Notes: generated by a model from the letters alone, not told the origin. Counted from the first letter of the stretch, positions 1 through 7,126 are shown. The stretch is 7,757 nucleotides of DNA from Hyphomicrobiales bacterium (GCA_028279265.1 JANQOC010000521.1:1-7757), one strand, 5' to 3'. Numbers and translations: made by a program.

Positions 1-1
1 G

Positions 2-742
2 TCCATTGCCACACCCTGTCTGAGCCGACTGGGATGCGACGTGTTTGCCGTGCCCACTGTGCTTTTCGCAAACCGGCCGGGCCTGGGCCGCCCCGTGCGC
101 CATTCCATTCCGGTGCCGACATTCACGGAATTTCTTAGCGCGCTGGAACAAGATGGCTGTTTTGATGAATTATCGGCCATACTCACCGGTTATTTCGGTC
201 ATCATGAGCAGATCTCCGCGACCGCCGAACTTATCGGCCGGCTGAAAAAGCGAAATCCCGAACTGGTGGTGCTTTGTGATCCCATTTTGGGAGATCGTCC
301 GGCAGGTCTTTATGTTTCACGTGAAATTGCCCATGGTATTGCCCGGGATCTCGTCCCGCAGGCTGATATTCTCACTCCCAACCTGTTTGAAATCGAATGG
401 CTGAGCGGATTAAACGCTGAAGAACCGGATTTCCTAGACAGGCTGAACGATTGGAGACACCGGCAGGGATTGCGATGCATCCTCGTAACGTCTTACGCGG
501 TCACAGACTTCGACATTCAATCCGCTCTCATTACAGATATTGGGGTGGAAAAGCTGAAGAACCATCGATTCGACAACGTTCCCCATGGCACCGGGGATGC
601 CCTGTCAGCCCTGTTTCTCGCCTCCTATGTGCGTACACGATCCTTTGCAGACGCAGCGAAGACCGGGATCCGGCAAATAGAAAGCCTCGCCAAAGCCGCA
701 TCGGGGGCGGAATCGATTTCCCCGGAAGATCTCAACATCTGA
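2..742 (+). CDS. pdxY: Pyridoxal kinase, PdxY type (5' end outside window)
   Basis: Phosphorylates pyridoxal with ATP to give pyridoxal 5'-phosphate in the cytoplasmic B6 salvage pathway. The frame is open from base 2 and shows 246 residues; family members have about 280-290, so roughly 30 N-terminal residues lie outside the window. Numbering from base 2, the first visible residues (SIATPCLSRLG) match the family's N-S-A-A-x-F-P-x-x-x-L-G region. LTGYFG is at 61-66, DPILGD at 93-98 (family DPVMG) and PNLFE at 126-130. The C-terminal ribokinase-fold anion-hole motif GTGD is at 196-199, with the expected catalytic Asp199. A GTG at 41 could be read as a start, but homology continues upstream of it, so I treat the gene as 5'-partial. 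It converges on the AAA+ ATPase gene with 25 nt between stop codons, and I see no hairpin terminator there. Thiamine or hydroxymethylpyrimidine kinases share the fold, but the motifs fit PdxY better. Confidence 0.9.
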   Translation, partial: SIATPCLSRLGCDVFAVPTVLFANRPGLGRPVRHSIPVPTFTEFLSALEQDGCFDELSAILTGYFGHHEQISATAELIGRLKKRNPELVVLCDPILGDRPAGLYVSREIAHGIARDLVPQADILTPNLFEIEWLSGLNAEEPDFLDRLNDWRHRQGLRCILVTSYAVTDFDIQSALITDIGVEKLKNHRFDNVPHGTGDALSALFLASYVRTRSFADAAKTGIRQIESLAKAASGAESISPEDLNI

Positions 743-767
743 CAGAATAGAGCTTGTTGCTGGTGCG

Positions 768-2822
768 CTAATTCATAAATCCGATCGAGGCCAGCGTGCC
801 CGGCTTGGTGCGGGAAATGTCGGCGAGCAGGGCAATGATCCTGGTGAGGTCCGTCTGGGCCCCAAGCACCACGGCCTGCTTTCGGGCCTGGGCAAAATCA
901 CCGGGGGTCAGGTTCTCGAACGCCAGGCCATCAGCCGGAATTTCTGTCTGGTTAAAGAACACCTTGTAGGCGTATTCGAGTGCCGGTTTATCGAGATATT
1001 TAAAACGGACATGAAACGTAAACCGCCGCAATGAAGCGGGGTCCATCCGGTCCATCAGGTTGGTGGTAAAACAGACAGGCAGCGGATGCTCCTCCATCCA
1101 TGTCAGCATCTCGTTGACCTGGGTGATTTCCCAGGAGCGCAGCGCCCCGGCGCGGTCAAACAGAAAAGAGTCCGCCTCGTCGAATACCAGAAACGCACCG
1201 GCTTCGACGGCTTCCTCGAAGGCATCGGCAATGCGTTTTTCCGATTCTCCAACATAGGCGCCGAGGAGGTCCGAGGCCCGCTTGTGCATGAGTTCGAGAC
1301 CCAGGGTCTGGGCCAAATGTCTGGAAAAAGCGGATTTGCCGGTGCCAGGCGGCCCTGAGAGACAGAGGGAAAATGCCAGATTTCCCGATGAAGCGAGCTG
1401 ATCCCGTAACTGCAGGAGATCAAGGCTTGCCTGGGACAATACCGGATCGAAATCGGGAATGACGACATCACGCTGTGTCCGGACACCGGAAACCGCGCGC
1501 ACGATACCCAGCGCCGCGCGTTCAACGGCTTCCGAACCTCCGGCTGAGAATTTTGCGGCTTTCAGCGCATTTTCAAGCACAGCCGGGGTCGCATCCAGGC
1601 GGCGCGCGAGCTGCTCGACCTCTTCCGCATTCAATTCAACGCCAACCCGGTCCGAGAGACGCCTCAGGATTTTTTGCCGCTGGTTGACCGGCGGCCGTTT
1701 CAGCTCGATTGCAAGGGTCATCCGCCGCAGCAGGGCCGGATCGATTTCATGAATATTGTTCGACGTCCAAAGCACCGGTACCGGGTTCGACTCCAGCAAT
1801 CTGTTGAGATAGAGCTTGGATCCCCCGCGCTTCATCAATTGCCAAGCCACGTCCTCCATTTCGTCGAACAGGAGGGCAGTCCTCCCGGCACCTTTCGCCA
1901 GGCGCAGCGCGAAGACCAGATCCGCCAGGCGTCCGGAACGGTCCGTCTCGCCATCGCCGGAAACTTCCTCACCGGCTCCATAAAGATCTACGGATGCCGT
2001 TTTCGCGGCAATTTTCGTCAATTCCGTTTTACCGGAACCCGGTGCGCCATAGAGCAGGATATTAACCCCCTCGGCTTCGGCATCCACGGCCCCCCTGATC
2101 ACCGAAACGATGAGATCGCGATCTTTCTTGACGTGATCGTAATCCGTGATCTCGTTCTTGGAAACAAGAGGCTCACCCAGCAGGGCCCGGCGGACAGACG
2201 CGAAATTGTCGAAGGTATGGTCCAGGCAGGCATCGAGACGTCCGGGAATAATGTAGCGGCCGGAATGACCGCTGATCTCATCAAAGCCGGATCGGAATTG
2301 CACCAGGCCGGAGGCAAACAATTCGCTCGTCGGCGTCAGCAGTTGCTCCACCGTTTTCATGGGTTCGCCGGTTAGCACAGCAATTGTACGCGACAGCGGC
2401 GCCAGGCTTTCGGACGCGGACTGGCAGAGATATTGGACTTGCTCGTAGCGCGTGAAGCAGGCGATCAGCCCGACAATCTTCCAGGCCACATGGCTGAGGC
2501 CCAGTTCACGCACCAGCATTTCGACATTGGTTGCAACCGGTTCCGGACGCGGCGTTTCCTCGGCGACGCTGCGCAGCTGTGAAATCAGGGGTTCCCGGTT
2601 CTTCCTGTAAGCCTTTTCGAAATCAGCGACGCTGAAACCGGTGCCATAGAGGCTGCCGATGGTCTTTGACAGATTTGCCGGCATAGGCAGGTTGAGAAGG
2701 TCGGTGCGATCATTCAGCCAGTGCAGGAAATATCGATTGGTGCGCAGGGGCAGATCGCCACGCTCGAGAATTCGGGCGAGATAACGGGCAATCAATCCTC
2801 TTTCAATGTCACCGATGGACAT
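768..2822 (-). CDS. Double AAA+ ATPase of the SpoVK/Vps4-like class, role unknown
   Basis: A 684-residue cytoplasmic protein with a helical N-terminal region (about 1-220) and two AAA+ modules. Module 1 has Walker A GAPGSGKT at 259-266, Walker B LLFDE ending at 321, a sensor-1-like TSNN at 353-356 and an Arg pair at 366-367. Module 2 has Walker A GPPGTGKS at 490-497, a pore-loop-like GAYVGESEKR at 521-530, Walker B FLVFDEAD at 544-551, a sensor-1 Asn588 and an Arg pair at 599-600. Both modules therefore look able to bind and hydrolyse ATP, but only module 2 keeps the aromatic-Val-Gly pore loop typical of substrate-threading AAA+ machines. In the same place module 1 has an acidic, glycine-rich stretch (about 282-297). 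This suggests an unfoldase or remodelling role, but the substrate is unknown. The frame stays open upstream to a TTG at 2915. I chose the ATG at 2822 because a GGAG sits 7 nt before it. The gene stands alone and gives no operon clue. Confidence 0.85.
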   Translation of the reverse strand: MSIGDIERGLIARYLARILERGDLPLRTNRYFLHWLNDRTDLLNLPMPANLSKTIGSLYGTGFSVADFEKAYRKNREPLISQLRSVAEETPRPEPVATNVEMLVRELGLSHVAWKIVGLIACFTRYEQVQYLCQSASESLAPLSRTIAVLTGEPMKTVEQLLTPTSELFASGLVQFRSGFDEISGHSGRYIIPGRLDACLDHTFDNFASVRRALLGEPLVSKNEITDYDHVKKDRDLIVSVIRGAVDAEAEGVNILLYGAPGSGKTELTKIAAKTASVDLYGAGEEVSGDGETDRSGRLADLVFALRLAKGAGRTALLFDEMEDVAWQLMKRGGSKLYLNRLLESNPVPVLWTSNNIHEIDPALLRRMTLAIELKRPPVNQRQKILRRLSDRVGVELNAEEVEQLARRLDATPAVLENALKAAKFSAGGSEAVERAALGIVRAVSGVRTQRDVVIPDFDPVLSQASLDLLQLRDQLASSGNLAFSLCLSGPPGTGKSAFSRHLAQTLGLELMHKRASDLLGAYVGESEKRIADAFEEAVEAGAFLVFDEADSFLFDRAGALRSWEITQVNEMLTWMEEHPLPVCFTTNLMDRMDPASLRRFTFHVRFKYLDKPALEYAYKVFFNQTEIPADGLAFENLTPGDFAQARKQAVVLGAQTDLTRIIALLADISRTKPGTLASIGFMN

Positions 2823-3327
2823 TGTCCTGCTCCAGTAAATACGGCTCCGGATACAGCCATCGGCGGTTTCCGATGCCGTCCCGTGCCGAGCTCCGACCGA
2901 GGCCGGAGACGCCAAAAAATCTTTGAGTTGTCTCTGAAGGAATTCTTGCAGCCACTCAATATGAGAACGCGAATTTATTCAGAAATCTGCCCAATGTGTG
3001 GTCGAACTTTTATTTTACTAAATTTAGGAAATCAACGTAAACGTCGTCCCGTGACCCTCTTGCTGGCAATCTCGACATTAAACCCGATGACAAAGCCCTT
3101 GAAAATCGAGACCGGTGAGGCCGTCTAAACCTGTGACTTGTGGCCGGTGAGTCTGCAAAAAGCTTCAATAATATGTGACATTTAGACGTGTAATTCACAA
3201 TTGGACCCCATATAACTCTGGGATCAGCAGCGAATCCCTTATGATGCACTCGTGTGATGCTGTGCGTTTGTGCAGGATTCAGTGAGTTGAAACCCTGATT
3301 TCGCGTTGAAACTCAGAAAGAAGCCCC
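2823..3327. other. 505-bp gene-free region between divergent genes
   Basis: This stretch separates the divergent ATPase and amino-acid dehydrogenase genes, so it must hold both promoters, and it is visibly more AT-rich from about 2960 to 3240. On the minus strand TTGATT (3035-3030) and TAAAAG (3012-3007) have a 17-nt spacer and could form a weak promoter for the ATPase; a perfect 10-bp palindrome CTAAATTTAG (3018-3027) lies in that spacer. On the + strand GTTGAAAC occurs twice, at 3286-3293 and 3305-3312 (19-bp period), just before the dehydrogenase start. TGAGTT (3283-3288) and AACTCA (3310-3315) form a 6-bp inverted repeat around them. CCGGTGAG also occurs twice (3112, 3144). I see no convincing sigma-70 promoter for the dehydrogenase and no RNA gene. 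Short open frames here look like chance. Confidence 0.5.
2830..2833 (-). promoter_or_regulatory. Ribosome binding site fixing the AAA+ ATPase start
   Basis: On the minus strand GGAG is followed by 7 nt and then ATG (2822-2820). This favours the 684-residue form over a 715-residue form starting at TTG 2915, whose extra residues do not look conserved. Confidence 0.6.
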
Positions 3328-4404
3328 ATGACTCCCTTTGAAAACAAACATTTTGACAATCATGAGCAGGTAATTTTTTGCAGTGATGGAGCCAGCGGTC
3401 TCCGGGGTATCATCGCCATTCACAGCACCCGGCTGGGTCCTGCTGCTGGCGGCTGTCGCATGTTCCCCTACGAGTCGACGGAAGCGGCACTGACGGACGC
3501 GCTGCGACTTTCGAGGGGTATGAGTTACAAAAACGCCCTGGCGGGACTGCCGCTGGGAGGCGGCAAGTCGGTCATTATCGGCAATCCCCGTTCCGCGGAT
3601 AAACCTGAGATTCTCCGCGCCTTTGGCCGGCATATCAATTCCCTGCAGGGCCGTTACTGGTCGGCCATCGACGTCGGTATCAGTGCCGCCGATGTTGCGA
3701 TCATGAACGAGGAAACCCGGTATGTTTTTTCCCTGGTCGATCCGGCCAAAGGACGGCAGGACACGGCACTCTCAACAGCCCTGGGCGGATTTGTTTCCAT
3801 CAAAGCCTGCGTCAAACACCGTCTCGGCAAAGATGACCTGTCCGGTATCAAAGTTGCCGTGCAGGGTGTCGGCAAGACGGGTATGGATATCTGCCGTCAA
3901 CTCGCCGAAGAAGGCGCCATCCTTGTCGTGTCCGACATCAATGAAAACGCAGTGATGGAAGCGGTGAAGAATTACGGGGCTACGGCGGTTTCACCGGACA
4001 AAATCTATGAACAGCAGGTGGATGTCTTCGCCCCCTGCGCCATGGGGGCGATCATCAATGACGAAACGCTTCCGAAACTCAAAGCCGGCATTGTTTGCGG
4101 CCTCGCCAACAATCAGCTTGCGGAAAACCGCCATGGTCACGACCTCATGCAGCGCAATATCCTGTATGCGCCGGACTATGTGGTCAATGCAGGCGGCATG
4201 CTCTACTCGTCCGACGATATTTTCGGCATCAACGACCCCGCCCAGTCCGAACAAAGAACCCGGAACATTTACAACACCTTGTTGGAGATTTTCGCCAAGG
4301 CGGAGGAGGCCAATCTACCGACCTCGGAAATCGCCGATAAAATGGCGCTGTCCATCATTGAAACCAAACAGACCGAAGATCGCCTTCTCGAATCCATCGA
4401 CTGA
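3328..4404 (+). CDS. ldh: Leucine dehydrogenase-type amino-acid dehydrogenase (Glu/Leu/Phe/Val family)
   Basis: Carries out NAD-dependent reversible oxidative deamination of an amino acid to the 2-oxo acid and ammonia. By resemblance to leucine dehydrogenase, the substrate is probably leucine, valine or isoleucine. The 358 residues match the usual length (about 360). The N-terminal catalytic domain has GGCR at 41-44 and the segment MSYKNALAGLPLGGGK at 65-80. Its Lys68 and Lys80 fall at the same numbers as the substrate-binding and catalytic lysines of Bacillus-type leucine dehydrogenase. Asp115 (IDVG) also matches. The Rossmann dinucleotide motif GVGKTG is at 180-185, and ANNQL (260-264) and VNAGG (286-290) are further family signatures. 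The ATG is preceded only by a weak purine-rich AAAGAAG. The gene diverges from the ATPase and converges on the small secreted-protein gene. Phenylalanine or valine dehydrogenase activity cannot be excluded by eye. Confidence 0.9.
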   Translation: MTPFENKHFDNHEQVIFCSDGASGLRGIIAIHSTRLGPAAGGCRMFPYESTEAALTDALRLSRGMSYKNALAGLPLGGGKSVIIGNPRSADKPEILRAFGRHINSLQGRYWSAIDVGISAADVAIMNEETRYVFSLVDPAKGRQDTALSTALGGFVSIKACVKHRLGKDDLSGIKVAVQGVGKTGMDICRQLAEEGAILVVSDINENAVMEAVKNYGATAVSPDKIYEQQVDVFAPCAMGAIINDETLPKLKAGIVCGLANNQLAENRHGHDLMQRNILYAPDYVVNAGGMLYSSDDIFGINDPAQSEQRTRNIYNTLLEIFAKAEEANLPTSEIADKMALSIIETKQTEDRLLESID

Positions 4405-4416
4405 TTGAGTCAGTCG
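4398..4416 (+). repeat. Perfect 7-bp hairpin spanning the dehydrogenase stop codon
   Basis: CGACTGA (4398-4404) and TCAGTCG (4410-4416) are perfect reverse complements around a 5-nt loop (TTGAG). The TGA stop forms the end of the left arm. No T-run follows, so this is not a standard intrinsic terminator, although it could slow polymerase or protect the 3' end between the convergent genes. Confidence 0.4.
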
Positions 4417-4459
4417 GAGATGATGTCGTGAATGTCGAAGCCCGGGTTCGAGTATCGGT

Positions 4460-4675
4460 TTACTTCGGGCCTTTAGGATGCGGAAAATACTCGCATCTTT
4501 TGCGCTTGGAATTCCAGACTTTACCGCGGGGGCAGCGTTTGGCCTGATAGTGAACGTCCTGAGCGTGAATAATACTCCAGGAATTCTGAGGGGCGTGAGA
4601 TGCATGTGCCTGCACACCGGGACCCATTAAAATTCCGACAAAAATCGCAACACTCAAAGTAGCAATATAAGGCAT
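4460..4675 (-). CDS. Small, probably exported, basic two-cysteine protein
   Basis: A 71-residue hypothetical protein. From the ATG at 4675 the N-terminus is a hydrophobic segment (about residues 2-18), then GPGVQA-HA, which resembles a signal peptidase I site (V-Q-A at 21-23). The mature part would be about 48 residues, rich in Lys, Arg and His, with two cysteines in a C-P-x-G-x-V-W-N-x-x-x-x-x-C pattern. Short secreted proteins with this kind of pattern are common as hypotheticals in Alphaproteobacteria; the two cysteines may form a disulfide in the periplasm. The start is uncertain: an in-frame GTG at 4714 would add 13 residues including an Arg, which would give the signal peptide the positive charge it lacks from the ATG. 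Neither start has a strong ribosome binding site. It converges on the dehydrogenase gene, 55 nt away. No function can be assigned. Confidence 0.55.
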   Translation of the reverse strand: MPYIATLSVAIFVGILMGPGVQAHASHAPQNSWSIIHAQDVHYQAKRCPRGKVWNSKRKRCEYFPHPKGPK

Positions 4676-4773
4676 CCCAACGCCCGAAAATTCTGGACCT
4701 ATGAGGCGAATCACTTGCGTGAAACTTCAGTCTACAAGCTAGGCGAGTCGGGTTAAAGAGATCTTGTGACTTT

Positions 4774-4793
4774 GGTAAATGCGGGTAAATGCG
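4774..4793. repeat. Perfect tandem duplication of a 10-mer
   Basis: GGTAAATGCG occurs twice in direct succession (4774-4783, 4784-4793), just downstream of the monooxygenase stop codon. It is probably a replication-slippage product; no function is evident. Confidence 0.6.
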
Positions 4794-4816
4794 GTGCGGC
4801 AATCGCCCGGAACTTT

Positions 4817-6001
4817 CTACAGCCTGGAGTCGATCGTCCAGCCATAGAGCCAGCCCATGCGATCGTGCATGTCTTCGGTCGAGAGCGAGCGTAGAATCGC
4901 GTTGCGGGTTTTGGCATGAGCGCCATCGGGGTGATAGATATGTTCCCCGACCACCCGCGATCCGACCTGCACCCTTGTCGTGCGCACCAGGCGTTTATCG
5001 AGATAGCTCGGAAACGCTTTTTCGATATCGCCGGAAAAACGTTCCACTTCATGGGCCAGGCAGACCGCGTCCTCCATGGCCATGCACGCTCCCTGGGCAT
5101 AATATTGCAGCATGGGGTGGGCCGCGTCGCCAAGCAGCGCAACGCGCCCGTCAACCCAGTTTTCGATGGGATCGCGGTCGCAGAGAACCCAGTATTTCCA
5201 ATCCTGGCCATGCTCGATGATCTGTTGCGCCATCGGATGGATGTGGGTGAAATACTGCCGAACCTCATCATGGCTGACCGGTTTACCGGCCACCGGCTCC
5301 GGCGCATCATTGTGGCAGGTAATGACGAGATTGAAGACTTTCCAGTCGGACAGGGGATAGTGGACCAGATGAACCCGCGGACCGGCCCAGAGCGTTGCCG
5401 CATTCCAGCGCAATTCTTCGGGCATCTGTTCCGTGGGAATGACGGAGCGGAAAGAAGTGTGCCCCGAAACCCGCGGTTTGCTGTCACCCGCGACCTGTGT
5501 CCGGACAGCCGACCAGAGCCCGTCAGCGCCGACCAGGGCACTCCCCTCATGGCTTTCGCCATTGGCAAGGGTCACGCGAACGCCCGATCTATCCTGATCG
5601 TATTTCTGAACCTGGGAATTGGCATGCAGGGAAACATTCCCTTGCGCCTGACAGGCTTCAAGCAACGTCTTGTGGAGATCACCCCGGTGAACGACGGCGT
5701 AAGGGTTTCCGAAACGCTTCCGGAACGGTTCATCCAGGGGCAGATTGACCAGCTCCTCACCGGTCAGGGCATCCATCATACGCAACTGATCGATAAACAC
5801 CGCCTTATCGCGGGCGGCATCACCGATCTGCAAATAATCAAAGCAATAGAAAGCGTTGGGGCCGAGCTGAATACCGGCGCCGATTTCGCTGAATTCCGAA
5901 GACTGCTCGAAAACGGATACCGCGAAGCCTTTTTGCGCCAGGCCAAGAGTCACCGCAAGACCACCGATCCCGCCACCTGCCACGAGAATTCGGTCCGTCA
6001 T
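4817..6001 (-). CDS. FAD-dependent monooxygenase, 3-hydroxybenzoate 6-hydroxylase-like
   Basis: Predicted group A flavoprotein hydroxylase using NADH and O2 to convert 3-hydroxybenzoate to gentisate (the NagX/MhbM/XlnD type). The 394 residues match the family. Near the N-terminus is the FAD-binding GGGIGG (9-14), followed by an acidic Glu at the end of strand 2 (VFEQ). The DG motif GADGLWSAVR is at 158-167 and the GD motif GDAAHP at 291-296. The stretch DRDPIENWVDGR just before GDAAHP is strongly reminiscent of 3-hydroxybenzoate 6-hydroxylases. His211, Tyr215 and Gln299 fall at a constant offset of -2 from the Rhodococcus enzyme's active-site His213, Tyr217 and Gln301 (alignment by eye, from memory). 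The ATG at 6001 was chosen over GTG 6010 because GGAG precedes it by 8 nt. It follows asd by 22 nt on the same strand. No gentisate dioxygenase or regulator lies in the window. Salicylate hydroxylase is the main alternative. Confidence 0.85.
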   Translation of the reverse strand: MTDRILVAGGGIGGLAVTLGLAQKGFAVSVFEQSSEFSEIGAGIQLGPNAFYCFDYLQIGDAARDKAVFIDQLRMMDALTGEELVNLPLDEPFRKRFGNPYAVVHRGDLHKTLLEACQAQGNVSLHANSQVQKYDQDRSGVRVTLANGESHEGSALVGADGLWSAVRTQVAGDSKPRVSGHTSFRSVIPTEQMPEELRWNAATLWAGPRVHLVHYPLSDWKVFNLVITCHNDAPEPVAGKPVSHDEVRQYFTHIHPMAQQIIEHGQDWKYWVLCDRDPIENWVDGRVALLGDAAHPMLQYYAQGACMAMEDAVCLAHEVERFSGDIEKAFPSYLDKRLVRTTRVQVGSRVVGEHIYHPDGAHAKTRNAILRSLSTEDMHDRMGWLYGWTIDSRL

Positions 6002-6009
6002 CGCATCCA

Positions 6010-6013
6010 CTCC
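6010..6013 (-). promoter_or_regulatory. Ribosome binding site fixing the monooxygenase start
   Basis: On the minus strand GGAG lies 8 nt before the ATG at 6001. The GTG at 6010 overlaps the last base of this GGAG and so cannot use it, which makes the 394-residue form more likely. Confidence 0.6.
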
Positions 6014-6023
6014 AGATTGATTT

Positions 6024-7052
6024 CTAGGCGGCTTCCTGCGTTATCAGTCCCCGGTTAACGAGAATTTCGGCAATCTGCACCGTGTTCAATGCCGCGCCCT
6101 TACGGAGGTTATCGGAAACCACCCAGAGGTTGATGCCGTTTTCAATGGTTGAATCCTCGCGGATCCGGGAGACGAAGGTCGCAAAATCGCCAACACATTC
6201 GACAGGAGTAACATAGCCGCCGTCTTCATGTTTGTCGACGACGAGCAGCCCCGGGGCTTCCCGCAGCACATTGCGAACTTCCTCGACGGTGATCGGTTTC
6301 TCGAACTCGATATTGACCGCTTCCGAATGGCCGACAAATACCGGCACGCGGACACAAGTCGCCGTCACCTTGATTTTCGGATCGAGTATTTTTTTCGTTT
6401 CCGCGACCAGCTTCCATTCTTCCTTGGTGTAACCGTCCTCCATGAAGACGTCGCAATGGGGAATGACATTGAAGGCGATCTGCTTTGTGAACTGTTCCGC
6501 TTTCGGCGGCTCATTCATGTAAATACCCTTGGTCTGGTCAAACAGCTCATCCATGGCTTCCTTGCCGGAGCCCGAAACCGACTGATAAGTGGCAATGACC
6601 ACCCTTTTGATCGTCGCCACATCGTGCAGGGGTTTGAGCGCCACCATAAGCTGCGCCGTTGAGCAGTTTGGATTGGCAATGATGTTTTTCTTTGAAAATC
6701 CCTCGATGGCGTCAGGGTTCGCCTCGGGGACAATGAGCGGTACGTCGATATCGTACCGCCAGGCACTGGAGTTATCGATGACGACGCACCCGGTGGCACC
6801 GATTTTCGGCGACCATTCCTTGGAAATAGTGCCGCCTGCAGACATCAGCGCAAAATCGCACTTGCTGAAATCAAAGTTTTCCAGATCGTGACATTTAAGG
6901 GTTTTGTCGCCAAAAGACACCTCGACGCCGATCGATCGTCTTGACGCGATCGGATATACCTCGTCTACCGGAAACTCTCGTTCCGCCAGGATATTCAGCA
7001 TTTCGCGACCCACATTTCCGGTCGCGCCGACAATAGCGATTTTGTAGCCCAT
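6024..7052 (-). CDS. asd: Aspartate-semialdehyde dehydrogenase
   Basis: Reduces aspartyl-4-phosphate to aspartate-4-semialdehyde with NADPH, the branch point to lysine and diaminopimelate (hence peptidoglycan), threonine, isoleucine and methionine. The 342 residues are complete. The N-terminal NADP-binding GATGNVG is at 9-15. The catalytic Cys130 sits in NPNCST (127-132) and Gln157 in YQSVSGSG. The phosphate/substrate segment EEWK is at 211-214. Arg235 and the general-base His242 lie in RVPVFVGHSE. All key residues are present, so the enzyme should be active. The ATG at 7052 has tandem AGGA motifs upstream, the better one at 9 nt. leuB lies upstream on the same strand, an arrangement also known from Pseudomonas (leuCDB-asd), but here a small membrane-protein gene is inserted between them. 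The monooxygenase follows after 22 nt. The gene is probably essential. Confidence 0.97.
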   Translation of the reverse strand: MGYKIAIVGATGNVGREMLNILAEREFPVDEVYPIASRRSIGVEVSFGDKTLKCHDLENFDFSKCDFALMSAGGTISKEWSPKIGATGCVVIDNSSAWRYDIDVPLIVPEANPDAIEGFSKKNIIANPNCSTAQLMVALKPLHDVATIKRVVIATYQSVSGSGKEAMDELFDQTKGIYMNEPPKAEQFTKQIAFNVIPHCDVFMEDGYTKEEWKLVAETKKILDPKIKVTATCVRVPVFVGHSEAVNIEFEKPITVEEVRNVLREAPGLLVVDKHEDGGYVTPVECVGDFATFVSRIREDSTIENGINLWVVSDNLRKGAALNTVQIAEILVNRGLITQEAA

Positions 7053-7061
7053 TTTCCTGTT

Positions 7062-7065
7062 TCCT
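7062..7065 (-). promoter_or_regulatory. Ribosome binding site of asd
   Basis: On the minus strand AGGA lies 9 nt before the asd ATG. A second AGGA (7058-7055) is only 2 nt from the ATG, too close for optimal use, so the upstream copy is the likelier site. Confidence 0.55.
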
Positions 7066-7075
7066 GATTGAGCGG

Positions 7076-7126
7076 ATTTATCTTGGATACTGAGTTAAAA
7101 CTTTTACTTAAACAGTCAAGATAAAT
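7076..7126. repeat. 51-nt imperfect palindrome just upstream of asd
   Basis: The outer arms ATTTATCTTG (7076-7085) and CAAGATAAAT (7117-7126) are perfect 10-bp reverse complements. Inside, ACTG (7089-7092) pairs with CAGT (7113-7116) and TTAA (7095-7098) with TTAA (7108-7111), with small bulges and a 9-nt loop. That gives 18 pairable positions. The element is AT-rich, starts 24 nt upstream of the asd start codon and ends 40 nt after the upstream membrane-protein stop. It lacks the GC-rich stem and T-run of an intrinsic terminator. An operator, a 5' untranslated hairpin or a processing site between the two genes is possible. Confidence 0.6.

Noticed and set aside
1674..2375. A 233-codon + strand open frame opposite the AAA+ ATPase gene
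   Set aside because: It is a shadow of the ATPase coding strand with no domain pattern.
2823..2915. N-terminal extension of the AAA+ ATPase to a TTG start
   Set aside because: The ATG at 2822 has a GGAG 7 nt upstream; the extra 31 residues are not protein-like, and TTG is a rare start.
2961..3128. A + strand 55-codon frame with a CPMC motif (MRTRIYSEICPMCGR...)
   Set aside because: It has a single CxxC with no partner, no well-spaced ribosome binding site and no recognisable family; the frame is short enough to occur by chance.
3010..3249. A minus-strand 79-codon frame in the intergenic region
   Set aside because: The composition is basic and irregular, there is no domain pattern, and it lies in the probable promoter region of two divergent genes.
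4440..4470. GCCCG...CGGGC inverted repeat, and a GGTTCGAGT string recalling a tRNA T-arm, between the dehydrogenase and the small-protein gene
   Set aside because: The stem is only 5 bp with a 21-nt loop and no T-run. The T-arm-like string has no paired stem and no acceptor or anticodon arms around it.
4916..6058. A 380-codon + strand open frame opposite the monooxygenase gene
   Set aside because: It is antisense to a gene with clear FAD-binding and active-site motifs, and the translation shows no family features; a typical shadow frame.
7099..7119. TTGACT on the minus strand as a -35 box for asd
   Set aside because: No acceptable -10 hexamer lies at 15-19 nt spacing; the best candidates match the consensus at three positions or fewer.
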